The notes beneath the pieces are model-generated. The model was not told where the DNA came from, did no database searches, and saw nothing but the letters and a program-made list of their open reading frames with translations. This document shows, piece by piece, positions 1 to 9,472 of a DNA stretch of 60,563 bases; the stretch's first letter is position 1; every line of letters begins with the position of its first letter. Source of the DNA: Ophiostoma sp. CBS 140.51. Taxonomy: Eukaryota > Ascomycota > Sordariomycetes > Ophiostomatales > Ophiostomataceae. The DNA is taken from assembly GCA_029298735.1 (NCBI GenBank), contig JANSLP010000192.1:1-60563 (forward strand). Reading direction: 5' to 3'. A program made the position numbers and the translations under genes.

Positions 1-90
1 TTAATAGGTATATAATATAATTAAATATTTAAGGGGTCATATATATTAATTACTGTTACTGTTATTACTTACCGTTACCGCCGTTGTTAA

Positions 91-157
91 TATTACCTTT
101 ATTACCTTATTACCTTATTACCTTACTATTTTACCACCTCACCACCTCACCACCTCA
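91..157. repeat. 8-bp period tandem array, two related units
   Basis: About four copies of TATTACCT run directly into about three copies of CACCACCT. Both units are 8 bp and share ACCT, so the array looks like one satellite that changed sequence partway. The copies were read directly from the sequence. It lies in AT-rich DNA with no gene around it. Confidence 0.75.
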
Positions 158-559
158 TCCTTTTTTCCGTCCCCTCCTTCGGCTGGTTTTTTCTTTTCTT
201 TTCTCTCCTTGTCTCGATCGGCATATCACATATTCTAGCCTGCGTTTTTATGTCTTGGTCCCAGTAGCGATCAGTACCGGCCTACTGGAATGCTGGCCAT
301 TGCTGGCTCACAAGCGACGAAAGCAAATGTGCTATTCTGATTTCACCATTACAATTTCCTGGAGGGTATAACAGAGACAAATTTTGAAAGTAAAAGAAGG
401 ATAAAAGAAAAGAAATCAGTGTGAACAAAATGAGGTAAAAGTAAGCAAAATACTGGCTACCACCACGTGTATGATTAGTGCGGCAAAATAAGGCGACGGT
501 CGTCAAGGCGATCAAGAGTCTAAACTCTGTACAAAAACAGAGTATCACAAAGAGGGGCC

Positions 560-566
560 AAAAAAA
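560..566 (-). terminator. Pol III T-run for the serine-type tRNA
   Basis: Seven A on the plus strand give seven T on the transcribed strand, about 22 nt past the 3' end of the tRNA-like gene. This is the usual RNA polymerase III stop signal. It is slightly farther away than in most tRNA genes. Confidence 0.4.
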
Positions 567-587
567 CAAACAGCACATTTGAGACTT

Positions 588-668
588 CGTCATGGAAAAG
601 CCCCGAGACTTTGCCCCCAAAAGGAACAGATTGCAGATCTGTCGCGTTAACCACTCCGCCATCACGAC
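588..668 (-). tRNA. serine-type (type II) tRNA, degenerate; possible pseudogene
   Basis: Read on the minus strand from 668, an 81-nt cloverleaf can be drawn. The acceptor GTCGTGA pairs with CCATGAC at six of seven positions (one G-U). The A-box is TGGCGGAGTGG, with a D stem GCG/CGC. The anticodon stem ACAGA/TCTGT is perfect, there is a long variable arm (TCC-TTTT-GGG), and the discriminator is G, as in fungal tRNA-Ser. The T arm is poor: loop TCTCGGGG is 8 nt and lacks TTCGA. The anticodon loop TCTGCAA has C instead of the universal U at position 33, which would make the anticodon TGC on a serine-type body. Seven T follow about 22 nt downstream, a usable Pol III terminator. Either a decayed tRNA-Ser or a tRNA-like Pol III gene. 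Confidence 0.45.
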
Positions 669-963
669 AGGAAAATTGTGTTGGGACTCATTGTATTCCG
701 CGTGTGTGCAATTTGTGTCGAGTGGCGTTCAGAAATGAGGTTTACATAGGCCAGCTGTGTCCCAGCGGGGCAGAAAAATATGAAGCAAATGACACTTTCA
801 ATGTTAACGATGTTTATGAAGTCTTTTCTTTTTTATCGCCTGCTTCTGGAGAAATGAACCTAGTTCAAAATAGATTCAGTTACAGAGTGACAATACTGCT
901 CTATGTATGTACGGCCCGAACGGCAGCTACCGCCGAAGGTATACTGTCTGTGTCCACTCTACT

Positions 964-1863
964 TTACAACTTCGCCTTGGGCGCGTCACCTTCACCACCA
1001 CCGGCAAAGTTGGAGCCTCCTAGCGCACCGACAATCCGGTCGATGCTCTGCAGCAGCCACTCACTGCCCTCGTCCGTCGCCAGCCAGTCCACACCGCGGA
1101 CACTCTCTCTGTCCTCAGCCGAGGCACCCGCCTCACCATTGAGGAGCCACGATCCATCGCTTACGGCTTTGCGGAGACCAAAAATGTGGGAGACAACCTG
1201 GGGGCCGACGCCGGTCTGGGCGCGCAGGCAGGCAATGGCAACCAGGCTGGTGAGGGCACGGCCGACGGTGGCAAGGCCGCCGGCAGCATGGTTTGGCGGG
1301 TCCGTAAAGAGCGGACCGTAGTGAGAGTTGAGGATATGGACAGGGAGATCTGGGTGCGACTCGGCGAGCTTTTCAAGAAGCTTGACGTCGACACCAGCGT
1401 AGACGGAGCGCCAGAGACCGAGACCGCGCTCGGTCGTTTCGGAAAGACCCTCGGCAGTGGGCGCACGTGTCGGGGTAGTAGCGAGCTGAGCAACAATGTC
1501 CTGCGGCAGACCGGAGTTGCGGAAGCTGCCGAGGACGTTGATGGTCCGGGGAATGCCGTTGAAGCCGATGCACTTGAGGCCGACCTCACGGATCAGCTCT
1601 GCCGAGGCAACGGGTGCCAGAGCCGGCGTAGGCTGCTGATCCGAGGCGACGCGCCAGAGCACGGCCAGCGCGTCAGGCGAGTTGAGAGTGATGGTGGCAG
1701 CGGCCGAGAAGGTGATCCACGGCTGGCTGCCAACATTCTTCTTTGCCGCATCACGCGCAATTGACCGGTATACGTCGGCAATGCGCGGCGGTGCAGCGGT
1801 CGGCCCTGGGCGCGCAAAGGGCGCGTTGATGAGCGTCTTGAGCGACGCGGACAGCTTGGACAT
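964..1863 (-). CDS. AhpD-like (carboxymuconolactone decarboxylase fold) protein
   Basis: A single-exon 299-aa protein. The frame stays open upstream to about 1920, but the only ATG there is at 1863 (MSKLSASLKTL), so that start is chosen. The block GLKCIGFNGIPRTIN at about residues 95-109 is typical of fungal AhpD-like/CMD proteins, which form mostly helical oligomers related to alkylhydroperoxidase AhpD. The CxxC redox motif of true AhpD is not visible; one Cys lies in EVGLKC. The substrate is therefore unknown, and peroxidase activity should not be assumed. The first 30 residues are basic and hydroxylated with no acidic residue, which could be a mitochondrial targeting peptide (inference). 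The C-terminal tail is Gly/Ala-rich and probably disordered. It is transcribed in the same direction as the SET/MYND gene upstream. Confidence 0.8.
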   Translation of the reverse strand: MSKLSASLKTLINAPFARPGPTAAPPRIADVYRSIARDAAKKNVGSQPWITFSAAATITLNSPDALAVLWRVASDQQPTPALAPVASAELIREVGLKCIGFNGIPRTINVLGSFRNSGLPQDIVAQLATTPTRAPTAEGLSETTERGLGLWRSVYAGVDVKLLEKLAESHPDLPVHILNSHYGPLFTDPPNHAAGGLATVGRALTSLVAIACLRAQTGVGPQVVSHIFGLRKAVSDGSWLLNGEAGASAEDRESVRGVDWLATDEGSEWLLQSIDRIVGALGGSNFAGGGEGDAPKAKL

Positions 1864-2577
1864 TGTGGTGGCGGCTGCTCGGTGATATTCGGCAACCTGT
1901 GAGCGTTGTCGGCAGGACAATATGAGATGCTGCCGGACGGCCTGTACGTGTGTCGGCTTAAGCTTGCTGCTGTGGAGAGCTTTGTGTAGATAGCTCTTGT
2001 CGGCCTAGACAGTATCACGTGATGAATATGGTGCCGATTTTTGCTGCGCGGAACTCTGTTTGTTGAAAAAGAGAAAAGAAGAATTGAAGGCCAAAAGCGG
2101 CGTTCAACAATCTATATTGGGAGAATTAAAGACGATTACGATGGCGCCGTTGCCGCGCAGGCAAGGACACAAGGAGACAAGCCGGCCGTTGTTCGTCATC
2201 GCAACATCGGATCCAATTGTGCCGACAGGGTTATTTGCTCCGTATTTCCACACCAAATGGGACTTTCATAGGAGAAACCAGTGTAGCCGAGGCTGCTGTT
2301 TGCACTGCATTTGGGGTGGTGTAAAATGAAACAGTGAGGTGTTTTTACAGTGTCTAAAAGGGAAATTCATAAAATACATGGACCATCGGCCGTTCCTCCT
2401 AACTCTGATTTCCGGAAAAATAAGAGACTCAGACTCGTTCAATAAGAGGAAAAAACCCAACAAATCCAGCACCGCGATTGATAATGATAATTGATACAGT
2501 ATCAATGAGAAAAGGAGAAATGACCACCAGTAAAACAATGACAACAATAAAACACAGCTCTGACCAATCGAAACCTT
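1864..2577. other. intergenic: AhpD-like promoter and SET/MYND 3' flank
   Basis: This 714-bp stretch lies between the stop of the SET/MYND gene (2578) and the start of the AhpD-like gene (1863), both on the minus strand. It must hold the AhpD-like promoter and the 3' UTR of the SET/MYND gene. It becomes AT-rich towards 2300-2580. No conserved coding sequence was seen. Confidence 0.6.
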
Positions 2578-5164
2578 TCACGACCAGCCCGTCTGCAGAC
2601 GACACACCTCCTCAACAGTGCTGCTGCGTGCGCCTTCGCGGCCAAAGTCTCTCTCCAGCTTCATCTGCATCTGCTCCAACCGTTCTTCCATCTCCTTGTT
2701 CGCATCGCCTCCGCCAACCATGTGCGGGCCCGATCCGAAAACGACCTGCACCGTGTTCTCCATATCCGCATTGCTGGTGTCGCCCTCTCTCTTGCGACTT
2801 GACTTTTGCTTACGCCGCTCCCTTTCTCTCTTCATGATGCTCTCGGCATGCCTGGTCACCCGCATCTTTTCTTCGTAATTGCGAATGACCGTATTGACCT
2901 CGTCTTCTTGCTGTTCCTGCAACTCGGGCCGTCCAGACTCTGTGGATTGTGTCGACTGCGTTGTTTTTACAGATCGTGCCGATTGTTCTGACTGGCCCGA
3001 CTGTCCCGATTGACCGGATCGCTTTGCATCGCGGAGCCTTGCGCGCCTCTCCACTTGCCCATAGTCTTCGGCAAGCCCATAGGGGGGCTCTATTGTATCA
3101 GCCTGCCCGGTTTGCTCTGCCCGCTCGGCTTGTTCGAGTTGCTCCTCGCGTGTTCGCAGAATACTTGTCAACTCGTCGTACTCGGCCTTTGTCGGTGCAC
3201 GGATAGGGTAGCACTCGCCATCCCGGTCGCCAAGACACCAGGCTTTGAGATGGTTGTGGGCGCTGTGCGCGGCCGTGTTGAATATCGCACTGCAAGGCTC
3301 GAGCGGAGCACAAAGCTTCTCCCCGTCACGGCCCCAACGAAGCACCGCGCGGACGAACCCCAGCTTTGGGCCGTAGACTTTGACGGCAAGTAAGCCCAGG
3401 GAAATAGTACAACTGACAGTAAAGGCTGCCAGCTCTCGGCGTGTGGGAAAGCCGTTGTTGTGATTGGCAAAGAAGCTTCGGTACTGCTTGTCCGACTCGG
3501 GGAGCTCACAAATCGCACGAAGAGTATTGACAAGGATGCGTAGGTCAGTTACGGCCATCGGGTCGCACTGTTTTTCATGGAACATGAACGACATAATTGC
3601 ATAGTAAAGTGCGCTCTCCAGTTGACGGATTTCCAGGAACATGGCCGCTCCAGCCATGCGCAGCCACGGGATGGGCTTGTAATTGATACCCTGCATCGGC
3701 TCTTTGGTAAAATGTGCAAGGAACTCGCCCTCAGCCAGCGTGACAAATTGGTGCACCAAGTCTGTTTTGGTATTGTCCCACGCGGCCCTTTTGATATCCT
3801 GGATGAGCCGAAGAGCTTGGGGAACGATGCCAGCGTGGAATTTCTTGAGTGCCGCCATTTGACTCTCGTTTTCCCCGGCAAGGAGGTTCATTTCGTGAAC
3901 ATCACGTTTGCACACATCGCCTGGGATATATGGAAGTCAGCAAGTGTCAATGGAGGAAGCAACATCACTGCTGTATGAAAATTAAACCACGTACAATTGC
4001 AAATGTAGTCATCACAGAGTGTCTGTAGACGCAACGCCGCACGTCGGCTCTCCACGTCAAGCCGGGTATCGACCAAGGCCACGGTGATTTCCTCACCGGG
4101 TAGAATAGTGCGGAGCGAGCGAACGCGCGCCTGGCGACCTTCAACAAAGATGAAGGCATTGGGGTCACACGAGTGATTGAGCATCGCCAGCGAGATGTCA
4201 AAACAGTGGACAATCGCCGTCTCATCTGCCGTCGAGACAACAGCTTGATTGCCCAAGATCTATAAGGTCAGCAGGAGACAAAAAATACGAAGTACGCAAG
4301 ATGGCTGCATCAAACGTACTCGGCAAAGAACATCTCGGATGAACTTGAAGTCGCGGTTCTCCAAAGAAAGGAGGTGGTACGCATGGAGAGCGCAGTTCTT
4401 GACATTATGCGATAGCGGAGGCTGCAGCGGGAGCTCGAAGGGAATGTTGAGGTCGCGAATCACCTTCATCACGTTGTTGGGAACCATGTCGGCCTTGTCC
4501 ATGAGTAACAGACGAAGGTGGAGGAGGAACGCTGGGTCTCTGCGTTGCAAGGTCTTGAGGAGGCCACACTCGAACCGGTGGAACTGTTTCCAAGCCTTCT
4601 GATGGCAGGTCTAGTGGGAAACAATTGTGATTAATTGACCATAATTCGCCCTAGGGAAATTGAAAACATGGTCTGTCATACCTTGTTGCAGAACGAGAGC
4701 AGGTTGCAGCCAGTGCACCGTCGTGCTGGTGGAAGGACGGGACTTCCAACATTGCTTTCGCTGGCTACCTTCTCCGTAAACGTCTGCGGACCCTTGAAGC
4801 AGTAGTCACACACGTCCGTGTCACGAAGTGGTCTCTCATGCGTCTTCGGTGCCGTTGTTTGGCCGTCTTCCGGGCTGCGGGCCATGACCAACGGGTTGGT
4901 CAGAAAAAGCATTTCGCCGGCCGGCATAGGTGCTTCGCCGGTGAAGAAGAGGCCGCTCTTTTTGGTGCCCACTGTGGAAGCCTTGACATCAATCGGCACA
5001 GCCTGCTTCATGGATTCGATGACTGTTGTGTACAGCAGAGGGCTCTCGTGGACCAGCCCAATGGGAGGCACCTCCAGTGGCGGCAACGACGTGTTGCTGC
5101 AGTCGGGTGACGTGTAAAACGTCGTCTGGTATTCTTCCATGTCCTCCGCCGCGGTGGCCGCCAT
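2578..5164 (-). CDS. SET and MYND domain protein (SMYD-like)
   Basis: Probably a lysine methyltransferase of the SMYD type, acting on histones or other proteins with S-adenosylmethionine. Four exons are read on the minus strand: 5164-4682, 4610-4320, 4259-3995 and 3920-2578, giving 793 aa. Introns are 71, 60 and 74 nt with GTATGA, GTACGT and GTACGT donors, and all phases agree. The N-terminal half of SET (KKSGLFFTGEAPMPAGE, about residue 68 on) comes first. MYND zinc ligands follow at C119, C122, C150, C153, C159, C163, H172 and C176. The SET core NHSCDPNA is at 286-293 and a post-SET CNCDVC at 345-350 is completed only by splicing, which supports the model. The last 200 residues are charged and low-complexity, with GQS and TQS repeats and a Lys/Arg-rich patch that may be a nuclear signal. 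SMYD-like proteins with long C-termini are common in fungi; the substrate is unknown. Confidence 0.88.
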
Positions 5165-5928
5165 CGTGAGATTTTTGTAATAGGATCAATTGACAGAGGG
5201 GATAGAAGGTTGTGATAAGGACGCGCCGTAGATGAGTCGCAGTACAGCTGTGGTGAAGGCCAAACTTGAAATGGGCGTGAGTGTCGACCGAAAATTGCAA
5301 TGGCATAAGAAGGGAATTGTAACTTTTTGTTTTCAATACGGTAGCAAAAGGCAACAATGTTTACTCTTTCCTGGAAAAACAATCTCTACAGGGAAGGAAG
5401 GACGGTTGTAGACTGGCAGGGCAATGAGCAGAAACATCGTTGCAAGGAAGTTGCGACCGAGCTCACTTAATGAACAAGTCACATCGTTGTATGGGAAAGA
5501 CTACACTACGAGAAAATAGGAAGATAAAAAAAAGTGTCTTGTCAAACATTGTAAAAAGCGGCGTAAACAGTAACTGTGGTGCAATGTGTTTGAATATATA
5601 TTCGTTTATTAATTTTTGTAAAGCGTCTCGTGGAGTACTGAAAAGAGAAGACCAGAAGAAAAGGACCTCAGCGTGACACATGGAATTGATTTGGACCATT
5701 ACAAAAAATAAAAGCAGAGAGTTGGACAGAAGAAATATAGCGAGATAAGGTAATAAAGTGCATGGGAGAACAATTTGTTGCCAAATATACCATAAAAAAG
5801 TCAAACAAAAAATTCAATCAGGTCATGTCTTGGGAGTGGAAACACATATTAAAAAAAAGCAATCAAAGGAAGGAAGCGCAACCCGTGATGTCAGTTGGCA
5901 AAGAGCCTAAAGCAAATGTAATCCATGC
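5165..5928. other. intergenic: SET/MYND promoter and AAA ATPase 3' flank
   Basis: This 764-bp gap separates two minus-strand genes. It is AT-rich from 5500 to 5900, as expected for a 3' flank. The part next to 5164 is the putative SET/MYND promoter. No protein or RNA gene was recognised. Confidence 0.6.
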
Positions 5929-8900
5929 TTAAAAGTAGCTGCGCATGGCATCCTGGAAGCCGGGGCCGCCCTTGAGATCGCGGTCAAAGGACATCTGCAC
6001 CTCGAGGACTTGGCGGATGTGGCTCATCGAAAGAGGCTCGTGTTTGTTGACAGCCAAAGCCTGGGCCGTGCGGACGGTGTTCTTGATCTGGCGACCATTG
6101 AGCTCGTGTCGAGCAAGAGCGTTGTAGTCCTCCTCAGAGAATGGCATCAGATCAATCTTCTCAAGAATGCGCACGCGCTCAATGAAGATCTTGAAAATGG
6201 CCTTCTTGGCTCGCTGGTCGAGGCTGTCATAGCGGAGTGCAATATGGATTCTCGACTGGAAAGCGTCATCAAAAGTCTGCCTGATGTTAGTCACACGGTG
6301 TCAAAACATTCAGATAAAAACAAAGTCAGGCACATACCTCGACACGGTTCGTAGTCAGGAACAGAATACCCTGGAAGTACTCTAGCTGTCGGAGGAATAT
6401 GCTGACAAGAGCATTGCGGTGGAGATCGTGCATGTTGCGCTTCTCAAGGAACACATCGGCCTCGTCCAAAAGAAGGATCGCTCCCCAAGCATGACAGATA
6501 TCAAGAATCTTTTGCAACTCGGACTCCAAAAACCGAGAATCGGTGCCAAGCTCGCCAGCAGAGACCATGTAGAGGGGGCACTTAAGAAGCTCCGAGATGC
6601 CCTCCGCAGTAAGCGTCTTGCCGGTACCAGGAGGTCCGTGGAGGACAGCTGAAGAAAGAAAAATTAGTCCCGTCAAGGTAAAAAAAACAACGAAAAGTCG
6701 ATATGCGACTGGAAAAGCACCTACCAACAAGTCCCTTGCCCTTGCCCTGGATAACATCGTCAATGCTTTCAGCGGCGTGGTACTTGTGCGACTCGACGAG
6801 CGCCTGCAGAAGAATCTTTAGCTGAAACTGGAAAACAATGAAAGAACGGGGCGAAGGAGAAGACATACCTTGACGATGTCCTTTGTCTTGGGTTCTAGCA
6901 CTAAAGACTCATAGGCAGTCTCGTTCCATTGGATCTCCTTGACGCTTGAGACGGTGAACTCCAGCCACATCTTCTCGGCAAACGCAAAGCCGAGAACGAC
7001 CGGCGAGGCAATCAGGTACTCTTCGTCACTGAACTCTGGTGGCGTCTTGTCGTCCTTCTCATCTCCTTCGTCCGTATGCTCGCCGGAGTCATCTTCATCC
7101 TTGGAATTGCTGTCCTTCTCAGGCACTTTGTCGAGAGTCTCTGGTTTCTGGTCGTCGCGGCCATCATCAGCTTTGATCATGGTGATGTAATGGACTTGGC
7201 CATTTCTGTCCTTATGGGCTCTGGTAACGCGTCTGTGCCTTACCTTCTTTTCATCTAGAAGGCGGTTGGATCCAGCCCCGTTGCCACCGTCCGAGTCGGA
7301 ACCCTCGCATCCACCACGCCCGGTACCCCATTCGTTGTCTAAAGTCTCTTCCTCAGAAATAGAGTCGTGGTCATTGGGGCGAACAATGGAAATCGGATAG
7401 TTGGGGTTGATGCGGCGATGTATGCTCGAGTCGATCATGATGCGACCGGTGATATTAACCTTGACAGCCGCTTTTTTCTTCTTGTAGTAGGCCATGCCAT
7501 CGTAGCTCTTGTATTGAACACCGCTCAGAGCCACAAACTTCTTGCCGCGATCAACCAGGTCCCTGCGAAGCTGCTCTTCGTTCTTGTGGTATTGGAGCGG
7601 GTAGAGGGGAAGGCTGGTGATTTTGCGTGCACCACGGAACTCGCTTATCTCGTCGGCAACGCTGCCGAATCCGAACCTCTTGCCATCGTATTCGAAGTAC
7701 TAGCAGATCAATCGTGGTTAGTCTCACCTGGCCTTTTGACTTGAAGATTTGGTGGAATGCTCAGGGAAGAAAAAAACACAAACCTTTCCTTCAATGTAAT
7801 AGAAATTGCCCTTCATAATGCTGAAGTGCTTCTCTGCCGTCTCAGCCTTGAACACTCGCGGCTGATCCGGGGAACCGTAGGTTGTCGTAAAAGCGAGGGT
7901 GTTTGGCTTCCAAAGAGCCCAGAGAAGATCAAAGGTAATGAGGCCATTTTTGAGCAGAGGGTTGAGACTGATAGAATGTTAGAATGCAAAGCCGAGGTCA
8001 AGATCTAACCGGTACAAAATGTGATGTGTTGAATGCGCGCATTTCTCTTACCTGCTATTCACTGCCTCGTAGTCCTTGTCGAGGTACTTTGCCAGGACCT
8101 TGAGTTGTTGCCGCTTCTTCTCATTGCGTTTGGCTTCCTTCTTGCGAGTCTTTTTGTCGCCCTTGGGCTTGAAGTCTTTCATGATCTTGATGTGCTGGCG
8201 GATGTCGTCAAGGTAAAGAAAGAGCAAGTTAGGGTCTAGCTTTGGGGTCTCTTCAACGAGGCTGACACCTTTGATGTCACCCATGACCTCTTGAAGTGCA
8301 TCGCGAAGTAGCTTGCTCTTGATGTCGACAACTGTCTGCTTGTACTTTCCTTCCCAGTCGAAGGTGCGACGCACATGGAAGACATAGCCATCGTACTCTG
8401 AGTCCGTCGATCCTTCGGCAGTGTCCTGCAGTTTGTAGTTGTGAATGGTATTGTCCCAGACCTGGTCAACGCGTTTGAAGTTCATAGATTTGGAAGACTT
8501 CTTGCGCTTAGAGCTCTTCCGGCGGCGGCGCCCTCCGTCCATTCTCCCCTGATCGTCAACAATCAGGTCGTTCAGCCCTCCTAGCATGCCATGGCCCAAG
8601 CCACGTGCGCCACGTTTCATTGGGGGAGGTGGACGTCTGCCACCCAGGCCACGAAGCGGTGGAAGGTTGTGAGCGGGCCGCGGTGGAGGAGTGTAGGCCG
8701 GCATTGTTGCAATGGGCTGAGCCATACCACCGCCGAAACCCATGTTGCCCATGGGCATTCCCATAGGTGCGCCATAGTAGGGGGCTTGCTGATATTGTTG
8801 GAATGGGTTGAAGGCTGGGACTGGAGGGGGCAGTTGTTGTTGCTGTTGGAGAAGCATGAGTCTTGCAAGATCCTGTTGCTGCTGCTTGGAGGTGCGGCGA

Positions 8901-9472
8901 TCCTTTTTCGGACTGTGGCTATCATCGCTGTCACTGTCAGAACCTGAAGAGCTATCAGATCCACTTGAAGATTCCGAAGACGAGGATACAAAAGCTGAAG
9001 ACTCTGAATCAGAGCCGGAGTCGGAAAGCTCCTGAACTTTGATAAGCTTCTTCGACTTTTTTGAACGAAGTCGCTTTTTAGCCTTTGCAGCATCCCGACG
9101 TTTTTTGCTCTTTGTCTTTTTTCTCGACTCTTCTTCTGAGCTGGACTCAACCTCAGATGAGTCCTCATCGGATGAGAGACCCGATGCCAGTGATGATGAC
9201 TCCGAGTCACTGTCTGAGTCTGACGAGCTGTCGACCTCGATCACGACAGTTTTCTTCGGCTTTTTCGTCTTGAGAGACTTAGCCTTGACGGCCTTATCCT
9301 TGATACGTGTGTTTCTCTCGTCATTCGTTGCCTTTGTCGTCGTCTTAAGATCAGTCTCGGTCGTGATAGATGCGGGCGCCGGATCAACAATGGTTTTCGC
9401 GGTATCCTCCGTTTTAGACTTGGACACATCGATCTCTCGAATGACGAGATCGGTCGAGTTTTGCGCGTCCAT
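5929..9472 (-). CDS. AAA+ ATPase with DUF7025-like region; frameshift in exon 3
   Basis: A fungal AAA+ ATPase of the type with an upstream DUF7025-like module, ATP-driven and of unknown substrate. Exons on the minus strand: 9472-8052, 7967-7784, 7700-6869, 6803-6725, 6648-6338 and 6276-5929, about 1057 aa. Residues 80-190 are acidic-serine tracts mixed with Lys/Arg; 195-290 are Q/P/G/M-rich. The DUF7025-like block (LLWALWKP, TTTYGSP, FYYIEGK) is in exon 2. Walker A GPPGTGKT is at 843-850, Walker B ILLLDEAD with D900/E901, and sensor 1 TTN at 937-939, followed by TFDDAFQSRIH. Exon 3 enters as YFEYDGK, but the family-like continuation RFGFGSVADEI is one base out of phase at about 7679-7683 (TTT on the plus strand). 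No alternative donor or acceptor repairs the phase. This is either an assembly indel or a genuine lesion. Exon 4 could instead begin at 6827, adding 8 in-frame residues. Confidence 0.85.

Larger units (their letters stand above)
1..587. other. AT-rich left edge without a gene
   Basis: The first 120 bases are strongly AT-rich and lead into an octamer tandem array (about 91-157). From 160 to 587 I see only short chance frames. A run of seven A (560-566) serves as the T-run downstream of the minus-strand tRNA-like gene. No coding region is supported. Confidence 0.6.
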
